NCBI GenBank assembly: GCA_016191115.1 | Contig: JACPPG010000015.1 | Coordinates: 83,802 to 147,801, forward strand | DNA: 64,000 bases | Direction of reading: 5' to 3' | From: Planctomycetia bacterium | GTDB taxonomy: Bacteria; Planctomycetota; Planctomycetia; Pirellulales; JACPPG01 | Shown here: in pieces, positions 27,078 to 36,187 of the stretch | Position numbering within the stretch: the first letter of the stretch is position 1 | Layout: each line of letters opens with the position of its first letter | Translations under genes and position numbers: made by a program | The notes under the pieces: generated by a model | Told to the model about the DNA's origin: nothing | Databases searched by the model: none | Seen by the model: the letters and a program-made list of their open reading frames with translations, nothing else

Positions 27078-28445
27078 TTAGGCGCGGCCGCGCGGCCGCG
27101 GCAGCGCGAGATCCAGCCGTCGCGCGCGGGCGTAGAACGTCGTGCGGCTGACGCCCAGCGCTTCGGCGGCCCGCGACACGTTGCCGGAGCAATCGGCCAG
27201 CGCCTGTTCCAAGAGCCGCCGATCGAAGCCGTCTCGCGACGCGCGGTACAACTGCCGCGACGGTCCGGTCGCGGCCGTGGCAGCCAGCGGCGGCTCCCCG
27301 AGCGATCCCGTCAGCGCCAGCACGTCGATGTCGAACGTGTCGCCGTCGGTGAGAGCCACGGCGCGCTGACAGAGGTTCTCCAGCTCGCGGACATTGCCGG
27401 GCCAGGGATGGCTATTGAGCCACCGCCACACGGCCGGCGACACCTTCAAAGGCGCGCGCCCCTCGCGCCGGCAGTAAAGGTCGAGGAAGTGCCGCACCAA
27501 TACCGGCACATCCTCCAGATGGTCGCGCAGGGGCGGCAGAAAGATCGGCACCACGTTCAGCCGATAGAACAAATCCTCGCGGAACCGGCGCTGCCGCACC
27601 AATTCCGGCAGGTCGGCGTTGGTGGCCGTGACAAACCGCACGTCCAGGCGGACCACGCGGCGCGCGCCCAGCGGCAGAATCTCCCCCTCCTGAACCACGC
27701 GGAGGATCTTCCCTTGCAGCGTCGGATCAAGGTCCTGCACCTCGTCGAAAAAGCACGTCCCGCCGTCGGCCTGGGCCAGCAGTCCATCGCGGTCGCTGTC
27801 GGCGCCGGTGAAGGCGCCCTTGCGATAGCCGAACAGCTCGCTCTCCAGCAAGGACGGCGGGATCGCGCTGCAGTTGATGTTCACGAGCGCCTTGTCGCGC
27901 CGCGGGCTCTGCTCGTGCAGTAACCGCGCGACGAGTTCCTTGCCCGTGCCCGTCTCGCCCAACAAGAGCACCGGCGCGCGGGTTACGGCGGCCTTGGCCA
28001 CCAGCCGGCGGAGGTTCTCAATCGGCTCGGCCGACCCCACCAGCCGCGACGACGAGGCCACGAGCGCCAATTGATCCTGCAATCGACGCCGCTGGTCGAG
28101 CAGCTCCTGCTCGCGCGCCATCAGGATGCACGTCCGCTCGACCTCGGTGAAATCCAAGGGGCTAAGCAAGTAGTCGAAGGCCCCCCGCTTCATCGCCTCG
28201 ACCGCCATCCGCGTGTTCCGGTCCGACGTGATGATCGTGACGCAACAATCGGGGTTGCGCTCCCGCAGCGTGCGGATCAATTCGAGGCCGTGCGGGTGCA
28301 GGCCGACAAAAGCGGCGTCAAAGGGCTCGCGCGCGGCAACGGCGAAGGGGTCCGCATCAGCCGGCAGGATGACGTTCGCGTGGCTCCGCTCGGCGAGGTA
28401 GCGGTGGAGGTCCTTCTCCTCGTCGTTGAAGTGAAAGATACGCAT
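27078..28445 (-). CDS. Sigma-54-dependent activator with degenerate receiver domain
   Basis: 455 aa. Residues 1-115 form a receiver-like domain, but the phosphoacceptor region reads DAAFVGLHPHG with no Asp where the family has LLD, and the conserved Lys is replaced (DYLLSPLD), so phosphorylation control is unlikely. Residues about 135-370 are the AAA+ domain with GETGTGKE, GAFTGA (sigma-54 contact) and Walker B TCFFDEVQDL. A Fis-type HTH (GNVSRAAEALGVSRTTFYAR) closes the protein. It is divergent from mgdA, which has a -24/-12 sequence, so it is the likely activator of the methylamine genes. The signal may be a bound ligand or protein. Confidence 0.9.
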   Translation of the reverse strand: MRIFHFNDEEKDLHRYLAERSHANVILPADADPFAVAAREPFDAAFVGLHPHGLELIRTLRERNPDCCVTIITSDRNTRMAVEAMKRGAFDYLLSPLDFTEVERTCILMAREQELLDQRRRLQDQLALVASSSRLVGSAEPIENLRRLVAKAAVTRAPVLLLGETGTGKELVARLLHEQSPRRDKALVNINCSAIPPSLLESELFGYRKGAFTGADSDRDGLLAQADGGTCFFDEVQDLDPTLQGKILRVVQEGEILPLGARRVVRLDVRFVTATNADLPELVRQRRFREDLFYRLNVVPIFLPPLRDHLEDVPVLVRHFLDLYCRREGRAPLKVSPAVWRWLNSHPWPGNVRELENLCQRAVALTDGDTFDIDVLALTGSLGEPPLAATAATGPSRQLYRASRDGFDRRLLEQALADCSGNVSRAAEALGVSRTTFYARARRLDLALPRPRGRA

Positions 28446-28462
28446 GCAGTGTTGTGCGGAAT

Positions 28463-28501
28463 CTGGACACTGAACACTAAACTGTCAGTATATCTGAACA
28501 C
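28463..28501. promoter_or_regulatory. Candidate activator-binding repeats (CTGRACAC)
   Basis: CTGGACAC at 28463 and CTGAACAC at 28470 and 28494 lie 125-165 bp upstream of the -24/-12 promoter, a usual place for sigma-54 enhancers. Sequences of this kind also occur as low-complexity intergenic filler in planctomycetes, so binding is uncertain. Confidence 0.35.
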
Positions 28502-28625
28502 ATTGGGCTTTGCACGGGGCTGTGGGTTAGGCCGCAAGCGCGCGACTTTGCCGCGCGGAAACCCTTTGTAATCCATTGCAGAGATTGATATTAAGATGTC
28601 GCGCTCCAAAGTGCGCGGGCACCGC

Positions 28626-28641
28626 CGGAATGGGCTTTGCT
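28626..28641 (+). promoter_or_regulatory. Candidate sigma-54 (-24/-12) promoter of the mgd-gmaS-mgs genes
   Basis: CGGAATGGGCTTTGCT has GG-N10-GC spacing and a perfect TTGCT -12 element; the -24 part matches TGGCACG at about four of seven bases. The start site would be near 28652, leaving a 44-nt leader before mgdA. The divergent sigma-54 activator supports it. Confidence 0.5.
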
Positions 28642-28695
28642 CCCATGCGCGGCCGCGCTCGGCTCAGTGATCTCAGTCAACGTGCGTTTCCGACC

Positions 28696-29937
28696 ATGCC
28701 CCTGCGGCTCCTGAAGTTTGCCCTCAGCCGCCAGTATCGCGAGCCGCGGATGTTCCGCGCGCACGACCGGCTGCGCGACCGGTACGACGCCGTGATCATC
28801 GGGGCCGGCGGGCACGGCCTGGCGGCGGCCTACTATCTGGCGCGCGACTATGGCATGACCGACGTCGCCGTGCTCGACAAAGGGTACATCGGCGGGGGCA
28901 ATACCGGCCGCAACACGGCCATCGTCCGCTCGAACTACCTGACGGTCGAGGGCGTGCGGTTCTACGACGAGAGCGTGCGGCTCTTTTCGCGCCTTTCGCA
29001 AGACCTCGACCTGAACATCTTCTACTCCGAGCGCGGCCACTTCACGCTCGCCCACACCGAGAGCACTCTCCGCACCATGCGGTGGCGGGCCGAAGTGAAC
29101 AAGCACCTGGGCGTCAACAGCTTCGTGATCGCGCCGCGGGAGATCAAGCGCATCTGCCCCTCGATCGATCTCGACTGCGGCGGCCACATGCCGATCACCG
29201 GCGCGCTTTACCATCCGCCCGGCGCCATCGTCCGGCACGACGCGGTCGCTTGGGGCTACGGCCGCGAGGCCGATCGGCGGGGCGTCGAGATTCACCAGCA
29301 GACCGCCGTCACTGCGATTGACGTCAAGAATGACCAGGTCGTCGGCGTCGAGACAAGCCGCGGATACATCAGGACTAGCCGCGTGCTGTCGGCCGTCGCC
29401 GGCTACACGCCGCGGATCACCAAGATGGTCGGCCTGCGCACGCCGATCACCGTGCAACCCTTGCAGGCCTGCGTCACCGAGCCGTTGAAGCCGTGGTTGG
29501 ACAGCATCATCGTGTCGGCGAACTTGCACCTGTACGTCAGCCAATCGTCGCGCGGCGAGCTAGTGATGGGGGCCTCGCTCGATCCGTACGAGCTGCACTC
29601 CGAGCGATCGACGCTCGATTTCGTCGAGGGTCTGGCCGACCACTTGCTCCAGTTATTCCCCTTCTTGAGCGACGTGAAGGTGAACCGGCAGTGGGCCGGC
29701 ATGTCCGACATGACGCCCGACTTCTCGCCGATCATGGGCACGACGCCCATCCGCGGCTTTTATCTGGACGCCGGCTGGGGCACGTGGGGCTTCAAGGCCA
29801 CGCCCGTCTGCGGCACGACGATGGCCTACACCGTGGCCAACGACTGTAACCACGAGCTGATCGCCGCCTTCAATCTGTCGCGCTTCGAGGAGTACGAGCT
29901 GGTGGGCGAGAAGGGGGCTGCCTCGGTCGGGCATTAG
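28696..29937 (+). CDS. mgdA: N-methylglutamate dehydrogenase subunit A (SoxB-like flavoprotein)
   Basis: 413 aa from MPLRLLKFALSRQYRE, which matches the N-terminus of heterotetrameric sarcosine oxidase beta subunits; the ORF-track start lies upstream of the likely transcript start. The FAD-binding fold is at about 31-60 (YDAVIIGAGGHGLAAAYYLA). RHDAVAWG near residue 181 keeps the His that carries covalent FMN in sarcosine oxidases, by analogy. With the other Mgd subunits it would demethylate N-methylglutamate to glutamate, passing the methyl carbon to a folate or as formaldehyde. Sarcosine oxidase is the alternative; the neighbouring gmaS and mgsABC argue for N-methylglutamate. mgdB follows after 5 nt. 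Confidence 0.88.
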   Translation: MPLRLLKFALSRQYREPRMFRAHDRLRDRYDAVIIGAGGHGLAAAYYLARDYGMTDVAVLDKGYIGGGNTGRNTAIVRSNYLTVEGVRFYDESVRLFSRLSQDLDLNIFYSERGHFTLAHTESTLRTMRWRAEVNKHLGVNSFVIAPREIKRICPSIDLDCGGHMPITGALYHPPGAIVRHDAVAWGYGREADRRGVEIHQQTAVTAIDVKNDQVVGVETSRGYIRTSRVLSAVAGYTPRITKMVGLRTPITVQPLQACVTEPLKPWLDSIIVSANLHLYVSQSSRGELVMGASLDPYELHSERSTLDFVEGLADHLLQLFPFLSDVKVNRQWAGMSDMTPDFSPIMGTTPIRGFYLDAGWGTWGFKATPVCGTTMAYTVANDCNHELIAAFNLSRFEEYELVGEKGAASVGH

Positions 29938-29942
29938 ACGCG

Positions 29943-30209
29943 ATGAAATTGCTTCGCTGTCCCATCAACGGCCTTCGCCCGCTGCAGGAATTCCTGTTTG
30001 GCGGCGAGCTGCGCGACATGCCCGACCCGGCGGTAGCCACCGACCGCCAGTGGGCCGACTACGTCTTCAACCGGCAGGGCGAGCCGGGCATCCGTAAGGA
30101 ATGGTGGTACCACCTCGCCAGCGGCACCTGGTTCATCGCCGAGCGCGACAACGCGAAGGACGTTATTCTCCGCACTTACTTGTACGGCGCCGGAGGGCAA
30201 GACGCATGA
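29943..30209 (+). CDS. mgdB: N-methylglutamate dehydrogenase subunit B (SoxD-like)
   Basis: 88 aa, usual for SoxD delta subunits. RCPINGLRPLQEFLFGGE and KEWWYHLASGTWF are recognisable. In Stenotrophomonas sarcosine oxidase the delta subunit binds zinc through two N-terminal Cys, a His and a later Cys. Here only the first Cys and the His remain (CPxNG instead of CPxCG; Gly for the last Cys), and the protein has a single cysteine, so the zinc site is probably lost. The stop overlaps the mgdC start (ATGA). Confidence 0.88.
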   Translation: MKLLRCPINGLRPLQEFLFGGELRDMPDPAVATDRQWADYVFNRQGEPGIRKEWWYHLASGTWFIAERDNAKDVILRTYLYGAGGQDA

Positions 30210-33133
30210 GCCTGCGCCGATTGCCCGAGCAGCCGCGCGAGTGGATCGACCGCGGCCAGTCGCTGCGATTCGATTTCGAGGGACGGTCGTACGACGGCTT
30301 CGCCGGCGACACGCTCACGAGCGCGCTGGCCGCCCACGGCGTACACGTGCTGGGCCGCAGCTTCAAATATCATCGCCCCCGCGGCATTTGCAGCCTGGCG
30401 AACCACGACGTCAACGCGCTTGTGCAAAACGGCAGCAACACGAACGTGCGGGCCGACGTGCTGGAGCTCGCCGCCGGCGCGAGTTATCGCGCGGTCAACA
30501 CGTTCGGCGGGCTGGCGCGCGATCGGGCACGGCTCCTCGACCGTTTTGGCGCGTTTCTGCCCGTCGGCTTTTACTACAAGACGTTCCACCGCCCACGCCG
30601 CTGGTTCCCGTTCTTCGAGCGGCGGATGCGCGCGCTGGCCGGCCTGGGCGCGATCCGCCCGGATGCGCCGCGCCGGCGCACGCCCAAACGCTACGATTTC
30701 TGCGACGTGCTGGTGATCGGCGCCGGGCCGTCGGGGCTGGCGGCGGCCACGGCGGCGGCCGACTGCGGCGCGAAAGCCGTGGTCGTGGACGAGCAACGAC
30801 GACCGGGCGGAAGCCTCAACTATCAATGTGTCGCCGGCCCGGGCTCGGAGAACGACGCCGCCGATCTCCTGCGGCAAGCGGCGTCGCGGTCGAATGTCGA
30901 CATCCGCCCCGACACAGTCGCCGCCGGCTGCTACGCCGATTGCTTTGTCGCATTGGTCGACGCAAAACGGCTCACGAAGATGCGTGCCCGGAGCATTGTC
31001 ATGGCCACCGGTGCCTTCGAGCAGCCGGCGGTGTTCGGCAATAACGACCTGCCGGGCGTCATTCTGGCCACGGCCGCGCAGCGGTTGATTCATCTTTTCG
31101 CTGTGCGCCCGTTCGACCGTTGTGTGGTACTGGCCGCCAACAGCGATGGCTATCGGGCGGCCCTCGATCTGGCCGGCGCCGGCGTGCGCGTGGCGGCGAT
31201 CGTCGACCTGCGTCCAGACGGCGAGACAGGCGCCCTGGCCGACGAAGTCTCGCGGGCGAAAATTCGCACCTGCGTAAGCCACGCAGTTTATCAGGCGATT
31301 CCGGCCGCGGGGCTGCGAGGCATTCGCGCCGCGGTGGTCTGCCCGCTAGCCGCCGACGGCACGCCGGAACCCCAGCAGGCCTTCGACATCGCCTGCGACG
31401 GCATCGCCATGAGCGTCGGTTGGGCGCCGGCCGATGGGCCGTTCTGCCAGGCGGGCGGCCGTATGCAATGGTCCGACGCGCTCCAGCAGTTTGTTCCGCG
31501 GTCGGCGCCGGAGGGCATCTTCGTCGCCGGGCGGCTCAACGGGATTTACGCGCTCGACGACAGAATTCTTGATGGCCGGCGGGCGGGCCTGGCGGCGGCC
31601 GCGTTTCTCGGCCTGCACTCTGCTCCGCTTCCGCCGGAAGTCGCACGGCCTGCCGCGTCGCCGAACCACCCTTACCCCATCGTGCCGCACCCACACGCCA
31701 AGAGCTTCGTCGACCTGGACGAGGACGTGCAGTACAAGGACCTCGTCCACTCGGTGCAGGAAGGGTTCGACCAGGTCGAGCTGGCCAAGCGGTATTCCAC
31801 GTTCGGCATGGGCCCCAGCCAGGGGAAGCTGGCCAACACAAACGCCATGCGGATCATCGCGCGGGCCAACGGAAAGACCGTCGCCGAGACGGGCGTGCCG
31901 CGTTCGCGGCCGTTCTTCCATCCCGTGCCGCTTGCACACCTGGCCGGCCGTGGGTTCCACCCGCAAAGACGCACCCCGCTACATGAACGGCACGTCCAGG
32001 CCGGCGCCGTCTTCATGCCGGCCGGCGACTGGCTGCGGCCCGCCTACTATGCGCCCGAGGGAGAGCGCCGCGCACAAGCGATTCGTGCCGAGGCGCTCGC
32101 CGTCCGAAGCGCCGTCGGCCTGATCGATATCGGCACGCTCGGCAAGCTGGAAATCATCGGCCCCGACGCCGCCGCCTTCCTCGAACGAGTCTACACCGGC
32201 AAGTTCGCGAACCTGCCCGTCGGCGCGATGCGGTACGCGCTTGCGTGCGACGAATCGGGCGTCATCATCGACGACGGAACGGTCGCGCGCTTGGCCGACG
32301 ATCGGTTCTACGTGACCACGACCACCACCGCCTCGGCGAGCGTGTATCGCGAGATGCAGCGGTGGGCCATCATCTGGAAACTCAACGTCACTATCGCGAA
32401 CGTCACAGGCAGTTTCGCCGGCGTGAACGTGGCTGGCCCGCTCTCGCGACGGATTCTGCAAACGCTCACCGACGCGGACTGCTCGGCCGGGGCGATTCCC
32501 TATCAGGCCGTGCGATCGGCCACCGTGGCCGGCGTGACCGCGCGATTGATGCGGGTCGGCTTCGTCGGCGAGCTGGGCTACGAGATTCACGTGCCGGCCT
32601 ACGGCGCGCGGCGGGTGTGGGACGCGCTCGTCGACGCCGGGCGCCCGCACGGCATCCGCCCCTTCGGCGTCGAGGCGCAGCGCCTGCTGCGGCTGGAGAA
32701 GGGGCACGTGATCGTCAGCCAGGACACCGACGGCTTGACCAATCCGTTCGAGGCGCAGCTTGCGTGGGCCGTCAAGAGCGACAAGCCGTTCTTCGTCGGC
32801 GGGCGGAGCCTGGAGATTCTCAAGCGCAAGCCGCTATCGCGGAAGCTGGTCGGCTTTACGCTAGCGACCGAGGACCTGCGAGAGCGCGAAGCGGTGCAGG
32901 AGTGCCATTTGATCATCGCCGGCGGCCATATTGCCGGCCGCGTCACGTCGATCGGCTGTAGCGCTGTGCTCGGCCAGACGATCGGCCTGGCGTACGTTCG
33001 GCCGGAGATGGCGGCCGTCGGCTCGCCGCTTTCGATCCGCGTGGACGACGGCCGCATGGTCCCGGCGACCGTCGCGAGGACCCCGTTTTACGATCCAAAG
33101 AACGAACGACAGACGCTTGCGTATTGCTGCTAA
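30206..33133 (+). CDS. mgdC: N-methylglutamate dehydrogenase subunit C (SoxA-like)
   Basis: 975 aa from the ATG overlapping mgdB. Residues 1-95 have the ferredoxin-like N-domain without cluster cysteines (SFKYHRPRGICSL). A dinucleotide-binding domain follows, with VLVIGAGPSGLAAATAAAD at about 168-186. The C-terminal third, from about residue 600, is a GcvT-like aminomethyltransferase fold that in this family takes the methyl group onto tetrahydrofolate (for example MRVGFVGELGYEIHVPAYG). Length and domain order match sarcosine oxidase alpha. mgdD begins 1 nt after its stop. Confidence 0.9.
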   Translation: MSLRRLPEQPREWIDRGQSLRFDFEGRSYDGFAGDTLTSALAAHGVHVLGRSFKYHRPRGICSLANHDVNALVQNGSNTNVRADVLELAAGASYRAVNTFGGLARDRARLLDRFGAFLPVGFYYKTFHRPRRWFPFFERRMRALAGLGAIRPDAPRRRTPKRYDFCDVLVIGAGPSGLAAATAAADCGAKAVVVDEQRRPGGSLNYQCVAGPGSENDAADLLRQAASRSNVDIRPDTVAAGCYADCFVALVDAKRLTKMRARSIVMATGAFEQPAVFGNNDLPGVILATAAQRLIHLFAVRPFDRCVVLAANSDGYRAALDLAGAGVRVAAIVDLRPDGETGALADEVSRAKIRTCVSHAVYQAIPAAGLRGIRAAVVCPLAADGTPEPQQAFDIACDGIAMSVGWAPADGPFCQAGGRMQWSDALQQFVPRSAPEGIFVAGRLNGIYALDDRILDGRRAGLAAAAFLGLHSAPLPPEVARPAASPNHPYPIVPHPHAKSFVDLDEDVQYKDLVHSVQEGFDQVELAKRYSTFGMGPSQGKLANTNAMRIIARANGKTVAETGVPRSRPFFHPVPLAHLAGRGFHPQRRTPLHERHVQAGAVFMPAGDWLRPAYYAPEGERRAQAIRAEALAVRSAVGLIDIGTLGKLEIIGPDAAAFLERVYTGKFANLPVGAMRYALACDESGVIIDDGTVARLADDRFYVTTTTTASASVYREMQRWAIIWKLNVTIANVTGSFAGVNVAGPLSRRILQTLTDADCSAGAIPYQAVRSATVAGVTARLMRVGFVGELGYEIHVPAYGARRVWDALVDAGRPHGIRPFGVEAQRLLRLEKGHVIVSQDTDGLTNPFEAQLAWAVKSDKPFFVGGRSLEILKRKPLSRKLVGFTLATEDLREREAVQECHLIIAGGHIAGRVTSIGCSAVLGQTIGLAYVRPEMAAVGSPLSIRVDDGRMVPATVARTPFYDPKNERQTLAYCC

Positions 33134-33134
33134 C

Positions 33135-33800
33135 ATGCTCGACACGCCGCTACGACTGAGTCCGTTGCACGAGGCAATCGAAGGTCTTCGTCCGACGTGG
33201 GGCGAGCTCCATCACATGCCGGTGGCGTCGCGATTTGCGGATGCCACAAACGAGCGAGCCCAGGCCGAGAAGCTCGCCTTGTGCGACGCGAGTGCCTTAC
33301 CGCGGACGACGCTCAAGGGGCCGGGCGCGGCGGACGTTCTGCGCGGCGTCGACGTCCCGGCCGCGATCTTCGGGGTCACGGTTTTCGACCACGGCGGCCT
33401 GGTCGCGCGCACCGGTGCGGCGGAGCTCTTCGTGGAAGATGGCCCCGGCGGCGGCACGGTTGCCAGCCTCACATCGGCTCTCGACCACGGCCCGGCCGGC
33501 GTCTACGAGGTCCCGCGACAAGATGCCTCACTGCTACTGAGCGGAACGCAGGCCGCGGAGGTGTTGCTCGAAACGTGCGGCTATGATTTCCGGCAGCCGG
33601 CCGGGCAACTAGTGATGACCCGCGTTGCCGGCGTCTCCTGTGCGGTGCTGGCCCGCCGGCTTAACGGCATCCGGGCGTTCCAGCTCTGGCTCGATGGCAC
33701 GTACGGCGTTTATCTTTGGGAGACGTTACTGGAAATCGTCCGCGAGGCGCGCGGCGATGTCGTTGGATTGGCCGTGTTCTATCCCGAGCTCGCCAATTAG
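33135..33800 (+). CDS. mgdD: N-methylglutamate dehydrogenase subunit D (SoxG-like)
   Basis: 221 aa from [15 protein letters not shown], one base after the mgdC stop; the ORF-track start lies inside mgdC. The GcvT-like short fold and features such as [19 protein letters not shown] and the C-terminal [12 protein letters not shown] fit the gamma subunit, which packs against the alpha subunit. SoxG proteins vary a lot, so the assignment leans on position after mgdABC. Confidence 0.82.
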   Translation: MLDTPLRLSPLHEAIEGLRPTWGELHHMPVASRFADATNERAQAEKLALCDASALPRTTLKGPGAADVLRGVDVPAAIFGVTVFDHGGLVARTGAAELFVEDGPGGGTVASLTSALDHGPAGVYEVPRQDASLLLSGTQAAEVLLETCGYDFRQPAGQLVMTRVAGVSCAVLARRLNGIRAFQLWLDGTYGVYLWETLLEIVREARGDVVGLAVFYPELAN

Positions 33801-33829
33801 CGCATGAATCCTGCCAAGAGGGTCGACAC

Positions 33830-35164
33830 ATGACGGCACAAGAAGCGGTCGCGTTTCTGAAAGAAAAGAACGTCACGCTCGTGCTCGCGCAGTTCGTCGA
33901 CATCCACGGCGTGGCCAAGGCCAAGGCCGTGCCGGTCGACCACTTCCGCGACATCCTCGAAGACGGCGCCGGCTTCGCGGGCTTTGCCGTGTGGGGTCTC
34001 GGGCAGGAGCCGCACGATCCCGACTATATGGCCGTCGGCGATCTGGCGACCTTGTCGCTCGTGCCGTGGCAGCCGGGCTACGCGCGGATCGTCTGCAACG
34101 GCCGCGTGCGCGGGAAGCCGTGGCCCTTCGACACGCGCTACATCTTGCAGCAGCAGGCGGCCCGCCTGGCCGAGCGCGGCTGGACGATGAACACGGGCCT
34201 CGAGCCCGAGTTCATGCTGCTCGCGCGGCGGGCGGACGGCACGTGCGGCCCCGCCGACGCCACGGACGCCCTGGAAAAGCCGTGCTACGACTACAAAGGG
34301 CTGTCGCGCAGCCGGGCCTTTCTGGAAAAGCTGGTTCAGGCGCTATTGGGCGTCGGCATCGACGTCTATCAGATCGACCACGAGGACGCCAACGGGCAGT
34401 TCGAGATCAACTTCACGTTCGCGGACGCCGTGACCTCGGCAGACCGGATGATCTTTTTCCGCATGGCCGCCGGCGAGATCGCCCGCGAGTGCGGCGCGAT
34501 CTGCACGTTCATGCCCAAGCCGCTCTCGACGCGGACCGGCAGCGGCATGCACATGCACATCTCGCTATCGGACGCGGGCGGCAAGAACCTGTTTTTGGAC
34601 CCGACGGACCGCCGCTCGCTCGGGCTGTCGACGCTGGCTTACCAGTTTCTGGGCGGGCTGTTGGCCCATGCGCCGGCGCTTGCGGCGCTGGTCGCACCGA
34701 GCGTCAATTCGTACAAGCGGCTCGTGGTCGGGCGGTCGCTGTCGGGGGCCACCTGGGCGCCGGCCTTCATTTCCTACGGCGACAACAATCGCACCTCGAT
34801 GGTCCGCGTTCCCTTCGGCCGGATCGAGCTGCGGCTGGCCGATTCGAGCGCGAATCCGTACCTGGCCACCGCTGCCACGATCGCGGCGGGCTTGGACGGC
34901 ATCGCCCGCTCGCTCGATCCGGGCGAGCCGCACAACTTCAACCACTACACGGCCTCGCCCTCGGAGCTGGCCGAGAAGGGGATCAAGGTGCTGCCGCAGT
35001 CGCTTGTCGAGGCGCTCGACGCCCTGCAGGCCGACACGCTCTTCAGCACGACCCTGGGCGAGGCGTTCATCGAGGAATTCATCCGGCTGAAGCGGATGGA
35101 GTGGGTCGAGTACCAGCGGCACGTGTCGGACTGGGAAGTGCAGAGATACCTGGAGTTCTTCTGA
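33830..35164 (+). CDS. gmaS: Gamma-glutamylmethylamide synthetase (GmaS)
   Basis: 444 aa, the length of characterised GmaS and shorter than type III glutamine synthetases. Glutamine-synthetase marks include GLEPEFML (metal ligands), [12 protein letters not shown] (nucleotide and glutamate site), NSYKRLVVG and [20 protein letters not shown]. The enzyme joins methylamine to glutamate with ATP, making gamma-glutamylmethylamide. Identification over a general GlnA-like protein rests on length and on the flanking mgd and mgs genes. AAGAGGG precedes the ATG. A palindromic element separates it from mgsA. Confidence 0.88.
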   Translation: MTAQEAVAFLKEKNVTLVLAQFVDIHGVAKAKAVPVDHFRDILEDGAGFAGFAVWGLGQEPHDPDYMAVGDLATLSLVPWQPGYARIVCNGRVRGKPWPFDTRYILQQQAARLAERGWTMNTGLEPEFMLLARRADGTCGPADATDALEKPCYDYKGLSRSRAFLEKLVQALLGVGIDVYQIDHEDANGQFEINFTFADAVTSADRMIFFRMAAGEIARECGAICTFMPKPLSTRTGSGMHMHISLSDAGGKNLFLDPTDRRSLGLSTLAYQFLGGLLAHAPALAALVAPSVNSYKRLVVGRSLSGATWAPAFISYGDNNRTSMVRVPFGRIELRLADSSANPYLATAATIAAGLDGIARSLDPGEPHNFNHYTASPSELAEKGIKVLPQSLVEALDALQADTLFSTTLGEAFIEEFIRLKRMEWVEYQRHVSDWEVQRYLEFF

Positions 35165-35165
35165 C

Positions 35166-35256
35166 GTTGAAAAAAGGGGGACTGGCTCCGAGCTATGGCA
35201 ATCGTCCGGCAGCACTTCCCCTCGTCACGGCGAGGTGCCTGTCCCCCTTTTTCAAC
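35166..35256. repeat. Palindromic element related to family B, between gmaS and mgsA
   Basis: GTTGAAAAAAGGGGGACTGG ... CTGTCCCCCTTTTTCAAC forms a long stem starting 2 nt after the gmaS stop. It shares the GACTGGCTCCGAG / CGAGGTGCCTGTC core with family B but has different outer arms. A transcript would fold strongly, so it could stabilise or attenuate the message. Confidence 0.8.
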
Positions 35257-35290
35257 TTTCAACCGAGCGAAATCGACGGAGTAGGATTCG

Positions 35291-36187
35291 ATGTGTGGAA
35301 TCATCGGTCTGTTGGTAAAAGACGCCGGCTCTCGCGATAGCCTGGGCACATTGATGGCGCCCATGTTCGACTGCATGGCGGAGCGTGGACCTGATTCCGC
35401 GGGGCTGGCGGTGTTCGGCGCGCCGGTCGATGGCTCGCTGCGGCGATACAGCTTGTTCGTGGGCGATCGAGGCTACGACTGGCCGGCATTTCACGACGCA
35501 TTCAAGGAGCAGACCGGCTTCGACGGCGACCTGCGCCCGACTGAGAACCACGCCGTGCTCGTTTCCGCGATCGAGCCGCCGCGCTTCCGCCAATGGCTGG
35601 CCGAATGCGATCCGGCGCCGCACTTGCTCTCGGTAGGGCGGGCGATCGACGTCTACAAGGACGAAGGCTTTCCCACGGAAGTCGCGCGGCGATACCACTT
35701 CGCCGAAATGCAGGGGAGCCATTGCGTCGGTCATACGCGGATGGCGACCGAGTCGGCCGTGTCGCCGGCCCACGCCCATCCGTTCACGGCCGGCGAGGAT
35801 TTTTGCCTGGTCCACAATGGATCGCTATCGAACCCCTATATGCTGAGGCGAAAGCTCGAAGCGGAGGGCCTCTGCTTCGAGACCGACAACGACAGCGAGG
35901 CGGCGTGCCGGTACCTCGAATGGAAAATGCGGCAAGGCGAATCGCTCGACGAGGCGATTGAGACCGGCTTTGCCGAGTTGGATGGGTTCTACACGCTGTT
36001 GATCGCCACGGCCGACCAGTTGACGCTGGTGCGGGACGCCTTCGCCTGCAAACCGGCGGTCGTGGCCGAGACCGACGCCTACGTGGCGATCTCCAGCGAG
36101 TTTCGCTCGCTCGCGCACCTGCCGGGCGTGGCGGACGCCAACATCTTCGAGCCGCTGCCGGAGGAGATCTACTCATGGCGGTTGTGA
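35291..36187 (+). CDS. mgsA: N-methylglutamate synthase subunit A (class II glutamine amidotransferase)
   Basis: 298 aa. MCGIIGLL exposes the catalytic Cys2 after Met removal. RGPDSAGLAV, GHTRMATES, HAHPF and LVHNGSLSN are the usual glutamine-site motifs of class II amidotransferases. In N-methylglutamate synthase this subunit releases methylamine from gamma-glutamylmethylamide for transfer to 2-oxoglutarate. GlxB/GltB-like proteins are the alternative; the gene order decides. It overlaps mgsB by 13 nt. Confidence 0.88.
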   Translation: MCGIIGLLVKDAGSRDSLGTLMAPMFDCMAERGPDSAGLAVFGAPVDGSLRRYSLFVGDRGYDWPAFHDAFKEQTGFDGDLRPTENHAVLVSAIEPPRFRQWLAECDPAPHLLSVGRAIDVYKDEGFPTEVARRYHFAEMQGSHCVGHTRMATESAVSPAHAHPFTAGEDFCLVHNGSLSNPYMLRRKLEAEGLCFETDNDSEAACRYLEWKMRQGESLDEAIETGFAELDGFYTLLIATADQLTLVRDAFACKPAVVAETDAYVAISSEFRSLAHLPGVADANIFEPLPEEIYSWRL

